The notes: a model not told the origin generated them from the sequence alone. A stretch of 64,000 nt of DNA from Gordonia sp. KTR9 (GCF_000143885.2 NC_018582.1:1-64000), one strand, 5' to 3'. Shown: positions 17,981-26,288, counted from the first letter of the stretch. Numbers and translations: made by a program.

Positions 17981-18601
17981 TCATCCGTCCCCCTGCATCC
18001 ACGCAATGACGTCGAGGACGCGGAGCTCGCTGACCGTGGGTGGGAGTTCGGCGTGCTCGCGTGCGGCGACGATGCGGCGTCGTAGATCTGGGTCGGTGCG
18101 TAACGCGGTGTGAATCGGAACCAGGTGTGCTGTTCGGGTGTTGAGAACCTTCGCGACGACTGTGTCGTAGACCGGGTAGAGCCTCGGCCGCTTGCGCGCA
18201 ATCAGCTTGGTTGCGATGGTCACGCCGATGCCCCGGACGCCGAGAAGTTCGGTCTCAAGGCGCCACGCCGGCCACGTGCGGTCGATCGGTCCTGGCTCGT
18301 CCGCCAGATCTCGGTCCGGACCGACTGCAGCGAGTAGCTGGCTGAAGTCGTCGCGGCGGTCACGCAGCAGCGTGCGGGCAGCAACAGCGCCGGCGTCGAC
18401 GGATAGGAGGCCTATAGCGACGAAATCGTCGGCGGTGAAAACGTTCACGTCGGCGGTTCGTGTGCCGGTGGAGTCCCAGTCGTCGAACGAGGCGCCGGTA
18501 TAGGTGGCTCCGGGGTACGGGTCGCCGAAGTAGGCGCGCAGAATTCCGACGGCTGCGGCGGGGTCGTCGATGGTCAGTGCGTGCGGGATTGTCATCGGCA
18601 T
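17981..18601 (-). CDS. DUF6308-like protein with HhH (DNA glycosylase-like) segment
   Basis: A 206-residue protein. Residues about 115-150 (LLGVRGIGVTIATKLIARKR then PRLYPVYDTVV) match the DUF6308 pattern. That pattern resembles the helix-hairpin-helix of DNA glycosylases, with the aspartate of PVYD at the position of the catalytic Asp in HhH-GPD enzymes. Catalytic activity is not shown for the family as far as I know. Start 18601 is supported by GGAAGG 12 bases upstream. Divergent from the gene at 18662. Confidence 0.6.
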   Translation of the reverse strand: MPMTIPHALTIDDPAAAVGILRAYFGDPYPGATYTGASFDDWDSTGTRTADVNVFTADDFVAIGLLSVDAGAVAARTLLRDRRDDFSQLLAAVGPDRDLADEPGPIDRTWPAWRLETELLGVRGIGVTIATKLIARKRPRLYPVYDTVVAKVLNTRTAHLVPIHTALRTDPDLRRRIVAAREHAELPPTVSELRVLDVIAWMQGDG

Positions 18602-18661
18602 AGCGCTGGCCTTCCGGAATCGGTGAATCAGATGTCGTAGTGGCCTGACACGATCCTCATC

Positions 18662-19141
18662 GTGATTCCCCGAGATCAATCCGTTCGCTGGATCAACCCT
18701 GCCGCCATCGCCCGGAGATATTGGAACACAACAGAGGCCGACATCCAGGCGGCAATCGCCGGACGGATCATCGGTGTTGAGAAGGACGGCATGGTTCAAA
18801 TCACTGGACATGTCTGGGAACGGCCCGAGGATCGACCACCGCTACACCCTGCGCTTCAAGCCCAGCGAGATCAACACGATGCTCGCGATCATCGCGTCGT
18901 TCGCACTCTCCCACAGGCAGCCAAACTCACCGGCCTGCCCGAAAGCACCTTCATCGCGGCATGGCTGACCGGAGCACTCCGCGATGACAATGGAACCGTC
19001 GACTTGCTGTTTAACACCGACCGCGAACCACTATGGCGCGTGAGCGACATCGACCTCGTGACGGCGATGGCGCAGGACGGCCGACTCGACCAGCATCTCG
19101 AAGACTGGCTAGACGCAGGCGGTCAGATCGGCTTCGGCTGA
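18662..19141 (+). CDS. Hypothetical protein
   Basis: A 159-residue soluble protein with a GTG start and no Shine-Dalgarno. It contains two short segments that look like excisionase-type or MerR-like helix-turn-helices (NPAAIARRYWNTTEADIQAA and LPQAAKLTGLPESTFIAAWL), so DNA binding is possible. It is divergent from the DUF6308-like gene, about 60 bp away. No family is recognised. Confidence 0.5.
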   Translation: MIPRDQSVRWINPAAIARRYWNTTEADIQAAIAGRIIGVEKDGMVQITGHVWERPEDRPPLHPALQAQRDQHDARDHRVVRTLPQAAKLTGLPESTFIAAWLTGALRDDNGTVDLLFNTDREPLWRVSDIDLVTAMAQDGRLDQHLEDWLDAGGQIGFG

Positions 19142-19304
19142 CCGGCCACAACGGCCCACGGCTCGCTTGAACTCCAGGCGAAAGACGGCACTGCTCGCCA
19201 GTCCCACGCAGCTCACCGACGGCGCCACCCGAACCATCGGCTCGATGCTTCGCAGTCACGCACTACGGCGTATGGCGTCCCACTACGTTCGATATGCTGC
19301 GCCA

Positions 19305-20117
19305 ATGCGAAGCCGCACTGTGCTTGTCATCCTCACCGCCGCACTAGCGTTGGGCCTGACTGCCTGCAGTGCCGAGTCGAAGGAACTCCCAGACGTCACC
19401 GGGCACCGTCTCGACGACGCGCACAACATACTCAAGGACGCCGGGTTCGAAACGTTCGACGACAGTGATGCAGTTAGCGACCGCGAGCCACTGCGGGATG
19501 CGAACTGGGTGGTCCTAGAGCAGAGCCCCACTGGAGGCGACTCGGTTCCAATCGACACTACGATCAGACTCTCAGTCGCGAAGCCGGATGACTCGGGGGT
19601 TCGGGAACGGCTTCCTGAAGGATCGCCCGTCGCCCTCGAGATGGAGCAGCAGGATCGGCAGCGTGCGATCGAGAAAAGAGAGCAAGCTTCGGAGCAACGA
19701 CGTCAACAGGCGGAGGAGCTGGGTGAGGTGAAGTCGTTCGTCGAGAAGTACGATGCCCTCATTCGCAACAACATGAATGCGATCTCGGACCTGCCCGGGC
19801 TTGCGGACTCGATCCGAGCAGCTGGAGTCGTGACATCGAATGCGGGCGTCAAGCTGATCGATATCGAGATGTCGCTGGGAGCGTATTGGGACGTCCTGGA
19901 GGCCACCCCTAAGCAGGTTAACGACTGCGCTGATCGTGCTCAGGAGGCGATCAGGTCCTTCCAGCAGGCATCCGACACCCTCCTGACCGCCGAGGGTGCC
20001 GCCGCCGAGGGGTCCCTCGCCCGGTTTGCGCAGCTCTATAACCCAGCCGTGACGAAATACAACTCAGGACTCAACTGCCTGTACAAGGAAACAGGCATCT
20101 CAGCGCCAACGGTCTGA
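19305..20117 (+). CDS. PASTA-domain lipoprotein
   Basis: A 270-residue exported lipoprotein. The signal segment ends in LTAC (Cys18). One PASTA domain follows (residues about 24-92: ELPDVTGHRLDDAHNILKDA through QSPTGGDSVPIDTTIRLSV), a fold that binds peptidoglycan fragments in penicillin-binding proteins and Ser/Thr kinases. A charged coiled coil (about 105-145) and a helical C-terminal domain follow. The start is leaderless: TATGCT (19293-19298) ends six bases before the ATG. A cell-wall-linked role is inferred. Confidence 0.7.
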   Translation: MRSRTVLVILTAALALGLTACSAESKELPDVTGHRLDDAHNILKDAGFETFDDSDAVSDREPLRDANWVVLEQSPTGGDSVPIDTTIRLSVAKPDDSGVRERLPEGSPVALEMEQQDRQRAIEKREQASEQRRQQAEELGEVKSFVEKYDALIRNNMNAISDLPGLADSIRAAGVVTSNAGVKLIDIEMSLGAYWDVLEATPKQVNDCADRAQEAIRSFQQASDTLLTAEGAAAEGSLARFAQLYNPAVTKYNSGLNCLYKETGISAPTV

Positions 20118-20206
20118 TGTTCTCAATATGCGTTGTCTGACAATGCGGTCGACGGCGGGGGCCTACGCGCAGGAAAGCGGCCCCGAAGTGACGTAGCGTT
20201 CTCAGC

Positions 20207-20878
20207 GTGAAACGTAAGACTGTGGCTGTCTCGATGCTGATTCTGGCAATCAGCGGTGGCGCGGGGTGTTCCACAGATTCTTCAGTCCCCTCCTCCTCCT
20301 CGTCGACGGATCTATCGACGTTTCCTGCGACGACCTCCTCGGCATACTCCTCAGCTGCATCGGGGTCGAGCCTCGCAAGCACACCGAGCGTGTCGGACAA
20401 GGTGATCACGCTGACCCTAGACACTCAGATCGATGGCGACACTGTTCGAGCGTCGGGAAGCGTCAACCTACCCGACGGCGGCAAACTGTCCGTTGTTCTC
20501 AATCGAACGATCTTCGACCCTCAGGAGCCAAACGGCCCTGGCTACTACGGTGTCGACTTCGCAGAAATCGAGGTCCGCAACGGTCGTTACGCTTACGACC
20601 TGGTCGACGAGCGCAAGCACAGCGCCACCGCCTTTGTCACGGCCTACAACCAGGGCGAGCCACCGCAGAACCACCAGCGGGTAGGTGAAAACGTCGAGGT
20701 CACCGTGTCATTCAGCCCCCAGTCAGAAGGGCAAACGAACGCCGCGATTGAAGCAGCCGGCGGTCCAGGCGGCGCGAACCTCGAGACGAGCCCGCAGCGC
20801 CGTCAGATCGGCGGCTGGACTGACCACCCTTACTGGACCCTCACCGCGCAACGCGAGTTCGCCAAACCACTCCCCTAG
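20207..20878 (+). CDS. Putative lipoprotein
   Basis: A 223-residue protein with a lipobox (GGAGCST, Cys21), a Ser/Thr-rich linker to about residue 65 and a beta-rich domain (ITLTLDTQIDGDTVRASGSV). GTG start, leaderless: TAGCGT (20194-20199) lies seven bases upstream. No named family. Like the lipoproteins at 9321, 10509 and 19305 it belongs to the exported-protein cargo of this region. Confidence 0.6.
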   Translation: MKRKTVAVSMLILAISGGAGCSTDSSVPSSSSSTDLSTFPATTSSAYSSAASGSSLASTPSVSDKVITLTLDTQIDGDTVRASGSVNLPDGGKLSVVLNRTIFDPQEPNGPGYYGVDFAEIEVRNGRYAYDLVDERKHSATAFVTAYNQGEPPQNHQRVGENVEVTVSFSPQSEGQTNAAIEAAGGPGGANLETSPQRRQIGGWTDHPYWTLTAQREFAKPLP

Positions 20879-20919
20879 GTGGAATGCCTGGCGGTACGTA
20901 TGTCATGGTGTGCCCATAA

Positions 20920-21315
20920 CTAGCCCAGCGGTGCCACGTCGCGCAGCCGGATGGCGATCTGCTCGACAGACAACTCGCCGGCGGCGATTTGTAGCACCAG
21001 CTTCTCGGCGTGAACGCCGTCGAGTTCGGATGCTGGGAAGATTGGCGCGGCAGCGTTGACGATCAGGAACGTCCACGCCGCCGCCCACGAGGTGCGCTTG
21101 TTACCGTCGACGAGGGTCTGAGTGGTAGCGAACGCGTGCAGCAACGCAGCTCCCTTAGTCCACAGATCCGGGAACGCATCTTTACCGAACGCTGACGACC
21201 CCGGGCGCGCGATGTTGGCCTCGAACTGGGGTCTTTCCCCGACGGTTACCTCGAACTTGCACGCTGCACTTCCCACGGCGAGGACTTCCTCGCCGGTCAG
21301 GTAGTGGACGGTCAC
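20920..21315 (-). CDS. Doc/Fic-family toxin with altered catalytic motif
   Basis: A 131-residue Doc-like protein, toxin half of a toxin-antitoxin pair. Doc proteins of the Fic fold phosphorylate or AMPylate translation factors through the motif HxFx(D/E)(G/A)N(K/G)R. Here the motif reads QTLVDGNKR: the DGNKR part is intact but the catalytic His is Gln and the Phe is Leu. The remaining sequence fits Doc well (LLHAFATTQTLVDGNKRTSW). The start GTG at 21315 overlaps the antitoxin stop. Either the toxin is weakened or the alignment of the His is shifted. Confidence 0.75.
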   Translation of the reverse strand: MTVHYLTGEEVLAVGSAACKFEVTVGERPQFEANIARPGSSAFGKDAFPDLWTKGAALLHAFATTQTLVDGNKRTSWAAAWTFLIVNAAAPIFPASELDGVHAEKLVLQIAAGELSVEQIAIRLRDVAPLG

Positions 21316-21554
21316 GCCAGACGGCGGTTGAGATCGGCCGACCATTCGGCGACATTCGCGCCGATCAACTCGATATAAGCTCGGCGCTGCTCCGAACTCA
21401 GCGATCCAACATCGGGATGGCTGATGGCGCTGGTGGGCTCGTCGCGAGGAGGTGTGCGATCCGGGTTTCGCTTCGTCGTGACGCTGGTTACGAACCGTCC
21501 TGTCTTGCCTGAACGCGCTTTGGCGCTCTTGGCCAGTCGGTGTGCCTTGCCCAT
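21312..21554 (-). CDS. Putative antitoxin of the Doc-like toxin
   Basis: An 80-residue protein directly upstream of the Doc-like gene and overlapping it by 4 bp. The first 30 residues are very basic (MGKAHRLAKSAKARSGKTGR) and could bind DNA or RNA. The C-terminal helix (SLSSEQRRAYIELIGANVAE) could wrap the toxin. It does not clearly match Phd. Its role is assigned from gene order and coupling. Confidence 0.6.
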   Translation of the reverse strand: MGKAHRLAKSAKARSGKTGRFVTSVTTKRNPDRTPPRDEPTSAISHPDVGSLSSEQRRAYIELIGANVAEWSADLNRRLA

Positions 21555-21696
21555 CGTTCACCTCCCATTACTAGACAGCAGCCAGATCAGGCGCAGTTGT
21601 ACGTTGGCCCCACAATACTCTCATCACGGCTGTGCCAGCGGCGACGACGTCAGAAGACCACCGCAGAGATGAAAGCGAGCCGCTCACGCGCTTGCG

Positions 21697-22845
21697 TCAC
21701 CGGTTGCCCTTACTGCGGTTGTGAGACACGCAGAGCATCTCACAGTTGGCAAGGTCCGATGCTCCGCCTTTGCTCCAGGCGGTCACATGGTCAGCGTCCA
21801 TCTCGCTGAGCTCGTAGATGCGGGTCGCGTTGTTGTTACCACTGCCCGCGCAGACCGGGCAGTTGGATGCCCCTGACATCTCGGCCGCAGCCGTTTGCTT
21901 CCCGTATGCCGCGAGCTTGGTCTTCTCGTCGAAGACCCGGACGTTGAGAAGCTTTGTGTTCATCTCGCCCTCGAGTAGAAACTCGTAGATCCCCTTTTTG
22001 TTCTTGACGTCCGGGTCCGCCATGAGAGTGGTGATCCGCGTTTCAAGCTCGGTCGGGTCGGGGTTCGTGCCCTTGTGCTGGTTGTAGAGCGGGCCCCATG
22101 AGACCGACTTCATTTGAGGGCGTTTCTTCGGGAAGGTGGTCTCGACCCAGTCAATGACCGCCTTGAAGTACAGCCACAGCTCGTTGGCGTTCGTGTCGTG
22201 CTGGTGATCGCGCATGTACTCATCGACCCTGCCGCCGTTGACCCATTCGATTGCGGTCTCGAGGTAGTCCTGGCGGATTGGCGATCCAGTGATGTAGTCG
22301 CTGGCGATTCCGTAGGCGGGGCAACCGCTCTTACTGAAGTACTTTTTCGCGGCGGACACCCACGGTCCGTGGTAGACCGCGTTGCGTAATTCCTGGTCAG
22401 TAAGCTTCTCACCGGCGATGTTGATCGTCTTGAACCAGTCGAGCTTCTCGGAGGGTGTCCCCTCGCAGAGGTAGATCATGAGCTGATAGTCGAGGATCTG
22501 TTCCTGCTGGTCGGGCTGGAGATTATGGAACGCGAGTTGGTGGCCGCCGATTGGAATGGAGAAGTCACCCTCGACGTACTGGCAGATCGAGATGGTGCGT
22601 TGCTGGCCGTCGATGACCTCGAAGGTGCCGTCGTCCTGTACGGCCCAGTACATGACGTTGAGTGGGAAGTCGCGGCGTAGCGTCTCGATCACGGCGTCCC
22701 GCTGCTTGTCTTTGTAGACGAACTCGCGCTGGTAGGGCGGCCGGACGTCCAGCTTACCGGCGTAAGCCCGTACGCCCTGTTCCTCATTGTCCTCGTAACC
22801 TTCGACGAGGTCGCGGACTGGGATCGTCTTAAGCTCGATCCTCAT
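21697..22845 (-). CDS. DUF262-HNH protein (GmrSD/SspE-like), restriction partner candidate
   Basis: A 382-residue protein. The N-terminal DUF262 domain has the hallmark DGQQRT at about residues 78-83, the ParB-like nucleotide-binding motif of GmrS-type proteins. The C-terminus is an HNH nuclease: a CPVC zinc knuckle near residue 332, then DADHVTAWSKGG and NCEMLCVSHNRSKG. In GmrSD, SspE and related systems, DUF262-HNH proteins cut modified or unmodified DNA in an NTP-dependent way. Its start overlaps the methylase stop by 4 bp, so the pair is co-translated and is probably a restriction-modification system. Confidence 0.8.
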   Translation of the reverse strand: MRIELKTIPVRDLVEGYEDNEEQGVRAYAGKLDVRPPYQREFVYKDKQRDAVIETLRRDFPLNVMYWAVQDDGTFEVIDGQQRTISICQYVEGDFSIPIGGHQLAFHNLQPDQQEQILDYQLMIYLCEGTPSEKLDWFKTINIAGEKLTDQELRNAVYHGPWVSAAKKYFSKSGCPAYGIASDYITGSPIRQDYLETAIEWVNGGRVDEYMRDHQHDTNANELWLYFKAVIDWVETTFPKKRPQMKSVSWGPLYNQHKGTNPDPTELETRITTLMADPDVKNKKGIYEFLLEGEMNTKLLNVRVFDEKTKLAAYGKQTAAAEMSGASNCPVCAGSGNNNATRIYELSEMDADHVTAWSKGGASDLANCEMLCVSHNRSKGNR

Positions 22846-23927
22846 GTAGTAGCAGCCTTCCTGCGCACAAGAACGCGCTTGAAAACAGCGCGGGCCTTCG
22901 GCTCCATCACCCCCAGCATCCGCATACCTGCTGTGCGATTGCCTGTACCGCCAGCCGCCTGATAGGCAGCAATGAACTCCGCACCCACGGGCTGAACGCC
23001 GATCTCCTTCATCTGTGCCATGTCTTCGCTGTTCCCAATGAGTTCAAATTGGGCAGGATTGAAGTGGTCGAGCAATGTAATCGGTACGCCCATGACTCCG
23101 TCGTAGTCGTAGGGAATGTCTTTGTAGCTGGAGACGTCGATCGCGTCGAAGTTCACGTAGGTCGGATACTCGGTGGGCGTGTACCTCTTGTAGAGGATGA
23201 GATCCTCGTGGCGCTCGGGATAGTCGAGGTTGGTGAACCAACGGACCCCTTTGACCCGGACGAACTTGTTGCCGAACTCGTCAATCCGAGCCCCCGCAGC
23301 AGTAAGCGGGTAGTCGGCGGGTACGCCGAACTCCCGGTCGCCACTGCGGATGCTGGGGCCGTACCAAATTTGGTTGCTCTGAAAGAGTGGGAAGATCTCC
23401 TTGTAGGTGACGGCGTTCATATTGCCGATGATCAGGAACTGCTTCTTGTATTCGACCAGCTGCGCAACGTACTCCTTGAAGAGTGAGAACGGCGGGTTGG
23501 TCACAACGATGTCGGCCTGCTTCAACAGTTCGATGCTCTCCGCGTTGCGGAAGTCCCCGTCACCCTCTAGAGTGTGGACCCCGATCTCTTCGATGTCCGG
23601 CATTCGGTTGCCGTCCTTGTCGCCGTTGTACTCCAGCCAGATCGCCTGTTCGGCCTTGTTCTGGCTGAAGAGGTCCATGTCCTGGTTCTTGTAGCAAGTG
23701 GCGATGAGCTTCTTCAGGCCGAGGCGCTCGAAGTTGTGGCTGAAGTAGTGGAAAAAGTTGCTCACCCGCGGGTCATCGCAGTTGAGATAGACGACCTTGC
23801 CCCTGAAGTGCTTCCGGTAGTGGCGGAGCTCCTTCTCGATGTCGCTCAGTTGTGTGTAGAACTCGTCCTTGCGACCAACTTTCGCAGCTCCCAGAAGGCT
23901 GTTTGCTGCTGCTGCTGCTGTTGTCAT
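22842..23927 (-). CDS. EcoRI-family adenine-specific DNA methyltransferase
   Basis: A 361-residue N6-adenine methylase of the M.EcoRI type. Its N-terminal segment KDEFYTQLSDIEKELRHYRK is characteristic, and the catalytic motif IV is NPPF (VVTNPPFSLFKEYV, about residue 140). Codons 4-9 include a GCT/GCA alanine run. It is the first gene of a two-gene operon; its stop overlaps the DUF262-HNH gene. The target sequence cannot be read from the protein. The methylase would protect host DNA from the HNH partner. Confidence 0.85.
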   Translation of the reverse strand: MTTAAAAANSLLGAAKVGRKDEFYTQLSDIEKELRHYRKHFRGKVVYLNCDDPRVSNFFHYFSHNFERLGLKKLIATCYKNQDMDLFSQNKAEQAIWLEYNGDKDGNRMPDIEEIGVHTLEGDGDFRNAESIELLKQADIVVTNPPFSLFKEYVAQLVEYKKQFLIIGNMNAVTYKEIFPLFQSNQIWYGPSIRSGDREFGVPADYPLTAAGARIDEFGNKFVRVKGVRWFTNLDYPERHEDLILYKRYTPTEYPTYVNFDAIDVSSYKDIPYDYDGVMGVPITLLDHFNPAQFELIGNSEDMAQMKEIGVQPVGAEFIAAYQAAGGTGNRTAGMRMLGVMEPKARAVFKRVLVRRKAATT

Positions 23928-24192
23928 GCTTATCCCCGCTCACCCGGGCTGCACCGCGCCGGCAGCGATGCATGTGTGTCGAACGCATCCTATCGGCGGC
24001 TCAACCGCGACACATGGCAGGTTGCTCCACCACTCCTTCACGAGCGGGTGGAGCCTTTTCCCGGCCGGTTCGCCTGTGACAGATACGCCGCTGCCCGACG
24101 CAGCACCTCGTTCTCCTGCTCGAGCAAAGGATCCCAGTCCCCAATCCAGTTTTCGGCTACAGTTATGGCTAGATTCTGGCCACTCTAGCGGC

Positions 24193-24198
24193 TAATAT
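24193..24198 (+). promoter_or_regulatory. Leaderless -10 box of the RelBE-like operon
   Basis: TAATAT, the best -10 match in this region, ends six bases before the antitoxin ATG at 24205. The inverted CTAGA/TCTAG words just upstream (around 24168-24187) could be the autoregulatory operator expected for such pairs. The 23928-24192 gap otherwise shows nothing coding. Confidence 0.5.
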
Positions 24199-24204
24199 GG
24201 ATGC

Positions 24205-24480
24205 ATGACGACAGTGCCGCTGGGTGAAGCCAAGGACAAGCTCTCCGCGCTCATCGACAGCGCCGAGAGCACGCACGACATCATCACGATCACCAAGCAC
24301 GGCAAACCTGCCGCGGTGCTCATGTCGGCTGACGATCTCGAATCGCTGCACGAAACGATCTACTGGCTCTCACGTGCCGGCACCCGCGACGCCGTTGCGG
24401 CCGCCGACGCCGAGTACGCCGACGTCCAGACCATTTCGCTCGAGGAGCTGCGCGCCGAACACGGTATGCCGCCCAAGTGA
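24205..24480 (+). CDS. Phd/YefM-family antitoxin
   Basis: A 91-residue antitoxin. The N-terminus (MTTVPLGEAKDKLSALIDSA, then ITITKHGKPAAVLMSADDLE) is the Phd/YefM DNA-binding fold. The acidic C-terminal tail should neutralise the toxin. Leaderless start after TAATAT. The last codons overlap the toxin start (GTGA). Such pairs stabilise plasmids by post-segregational killing. Confidence 0.88.
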   Translation: MTTVPLGEAKDKLSALIDSAESTHDIITITKHGKPAAVLMSADDLESLHETIYWLSRAGTRDAVAAADAEYADVQTISLEELRAEHGMPPK

Positions 24481-24767
24481 GCGACACGCCCACGGACTCG
24501 GCCGACCCGTACCGAGTCGAGGTCGCATCCCCCGCACGCCGCGACCTGCAACGACTTCCGTCTCGGATCGTGCACGCCGTCATCGAGTTCATCTCCGGAC
24601 CACTCGCCGGCAACCCTCACCGACTCAGCAAACCGCTGCGCGACGACCTCGACGGCCTCCACAGCGCACGCCGCGGCGACTACCGCATCCTGCTGCGCAT
24701 CGACGACCCCAACCACACCATCGTCATCGTCAAGATCGACCACCGCGCCCACGCCTACCGCACCTAA
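24477..24767 (+). CDS. RelE/ParE-superfamily toxin
   Basis: A 96-residue RelE-type toxin, probably a ribosome-dependent mRNA interferase. It has the typical core: VEVASPARRDLQRLPSRIVH, LSKPLRDDLDGLHSARRGDY, RILLRIDD and a final HRAHAYR, with basic and His/Tyr residues in the RelE active-site region. The GTG start overlaps the antitoxin stop by 4 bp. ParE-type gyrase inhibition is the alternative but the C-terminal HR-x-YR favours RelE. Confidence 0.88.
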   Translation: MSDTPTDSADPYRVEVASPARRDLQRLPSRIVHAVIEFISGPLAGNPHRLSKPLRDDLDGLHSARRGDYRILLRIDDPNHTIVIVKIDHRAHAYRT

Positions 24768-24797
24768 CCGGTTGCCCCGCAACTCATTCTGACAACC

Positions 24798-25078
24798 ATG
24801 AGGAGCATTGTGAACGACTCCGGCCGCACACTTGACCACGCCATCGACGCGCTCTACGACCCCATCAACGCCAGGTCCTCGACATCGAACGCAACTACCG
24901 CGACCTCGCACAACGCGACGACCTCGCCGTCGACACCCTCGGCGCGTCCACCACCCCCGCCGAAGCCATCGCCGGTATCACCAAAGCCCTGGGATCTCTC
25001 CGCGATGCGCTCCGCGCCGCCGAAGGACACCGCGACACCGCCAAGCAGCATGCAGCACGCCTCTACACCGACCGCTGA
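24798..25078 (+). pseudogene. Frameshifted small helical protein gene
   Basis: The reading frame from ATG 24798 gives a natural N-terminus (DHAIDALYDPINA). At about 24874 the protein-like signal jumps to another frame (VLDIERNYRDLAQRDDLAVD onward) and ends at TGA 25076-25078 after a charged helix. The second frame has no start of its own after an upstream stop. One base appears to be missing in AACGCCAGGTC. This is either a recent frameshift or a sequencing error. Confidence 0.6.
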
Positions 25079-25150
25079 CGCTTGTCGGAGGCTACCGGCA
25101 CAATCAGCGCAGATCCCCGCCCGCGAGCCGACGAACCGCCAAGAAGCACG

Positions 25151-25354
25151 ATGAACCAGGTCGTCGACCTCGATGACATCGTGGCCATCGCAACGATCAC
25201 CGCCTGCGTGATCGGCCGACCACTCTCTCCCGGCGAATCATCCCGCCTTAAAACCGCATGGAATCAGGACACTCCCCGCACCCTGGCCGCGCTCGCTGAC
25301 CAGCTCGATGCACAACTCGGAGCGGCTGACGCCGCACAGAACCAACCTCTCTGA
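25151..25354 (+). CDS. Small acidic plasmid protein
   Basis: A 67-residue helical protein (MNQVVDLDDIVAIATITACV onward). The ATG at 25151 follows a weak AAGAAG; a TTG at 25082 would add 23 poorly conserved-looking residues. No domain is recognised. It follows the frameshifted gene and precedes the first foldable leader. Confidence 0.45.
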   Translation: MNQVVDLDDIVAIATITACVIGRPLSPGESSRLKTAWNQDTPRTLAALADQLDAQLGAADAAQNQPL

Positions 25355-25398
25355 CCAAGATGCGGTGAAAGTAGTTCTGTCACACGTCCTTTCATTAT

Positions 25399-25469
25399 GA
25401 CACGTCGGGGGCCCGACCCCTCAACCCACGCTGCACTCTCCGGGGTTGACCGCCCACCCTCGCCGTGTC
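25399..25469 (+). promoter_or_regulatory. Foldable leader, family B, short copy
   Basis: An outer stem GACACG (25399-25404) with CGTGTC (25464-25469) encloses an inner stem TCAACCC (25421-25427) with GGGTTGA (25443-25449). The longer copies at 32132-32315 and 34622-34798 share the inner stem and the downstream GCCCACCCTCG, but their outer stem is GACCGG/CCGGTC. Pairing is thus kept while the bases differ. A -35-like TTGAC lies inside the inner stem. The next gene starts at 25517 behind GGAAGGAG. Confidence 0.6.
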
Positions 25470-25516
25470 CCAAGGGTAGGACGCGACAACCGGTCGCGCA
25501 CTCGGAAGGAGTCACC

Positions 25517-25855
25517 ATGACCACTCGCACCAACGCCCGCACCCAGTTCCTCACCGACATCTACGTCTGCGCCCTCGAAGGCGGCATCGGCTACTGGTCG
25601 ACCTGCATCGAATACCGGTGGAGCACCACCCAACGCGCCGTCATCGAAGACCTCGAAGACGCAGTACACGAGATCACCCTCGACACGATCGCCCGCGGAA
25701 TCAACGCCGTCGCCGACGGCTCGGTAGCGGTCTCCGACCACCTACGGAACCTCATCCGAGCTGCCAGCCGCAGCAACGACGCCGGCGACGTCGACGCCAT
25801 CGCCGCCGACGTCATCGCCCAAGCCGGCATCTACGGCGAGGTGATCTACGGATAA
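25517..25855 (+). CDS. Small conserved plasmid protein
   Basis: A 112-residue soluble protein (GYWSTCIEYRW, then an acidic helical body). I recognise it only as a type seen on actinobacterial plasmids and cannot name a function. ATG 25517 follows a strong GGAAGGAG six bases upstream, and the AGGAGTCACC-ATG context recurs at 34846. A family B leader lies upstream. Confidence 0.6.
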   Translation: MTTRTNARTQFLTDIYVCALEGGIGYWSTCIEYRWSTTQRAVIEDLEDAVHEITLDTIARGINAVADGSVAVSDHLRNLIRAASRSNDAGDVDAIAADVIAQAGIYGEVIYG

Positions 25856-25932
25856 CCCTCAACGACGGCCGGGCACCCACGTTCCAGCAGGGCGCCCGGC
25901 CCTCGATGCCCGACACCCGGCAGGAGACCACC

Positions 25933-26073
25933 ATGGGGGCCTTAGCTCTACCTCAGACGCCTGGTCAGTCGAGACGCCAACCAGGCCCAAACGGACAACG
26001 GCAGCCGATCACATCCCGGCTCTACGTCCGTTGGGGAGACGTCCCAGCACGTGGAACCAGACACGTAAGGTGA
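25933..26073 (+). CDS. Short ORF, possibly a truncated plasmid gene
   Basis: A 46-residue ORF beginning behind CAGGAG (MGALALPQTPGQSRRQPGPN), a good Shine-Dalgarno in the backbone style. It ends where the reverse-strand membrane ORF begins to overlap. It may be the front end of a backbone gene cut by insertion of the 26-29 kb island, or a genuine small gene. Confidence 0.3.
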   Translation: MGALALPQTPGQSRRQPGPNGQRQPITSRLYVRWGDVPARGTRHVR

Positions 26074-26245
26074 TGACCAGGAAGATCGCAGTGCCGGCTA
26101 CGAAGAGCGTCCAACCCCACGGTGGACTTCCTGCAACAGCGGCGGAGCTGAGAATGAACACCAGTGCAACTGTCGCGCAGACGGCATCACCTAGATTCAG
26201 TGGCGAACGATCAAGTCTGGACCAGTGAAGAATGCAGACCAGCAA
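26009..26245 (-). CDS. Small two-helix membrane protein
   Basis: A 78-residue ORF with two hydrophobic segments (about 21-40: DAVCATVALVFILSSAAVAG; 44-66: WTLFVAGTAIFLVITLRVWF) and a basic C-terminus. No Shine-Dalgarno is evident and no family is recognised. The membrane profile argues for a real protein. Confidence 0.4.
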   Translation of the reverse strand: MLVCILHWSRLDRSPLNLGDAVCATVALVFILSSAAVAGSPPWGWTLFVAGTAIFLVITLRVWFHVLGRLPNGRRAGM

Positions 26246-26288
26246 TTTACACCCCCAACAAGATGTGCGCGGTTGATACGATCAGACC

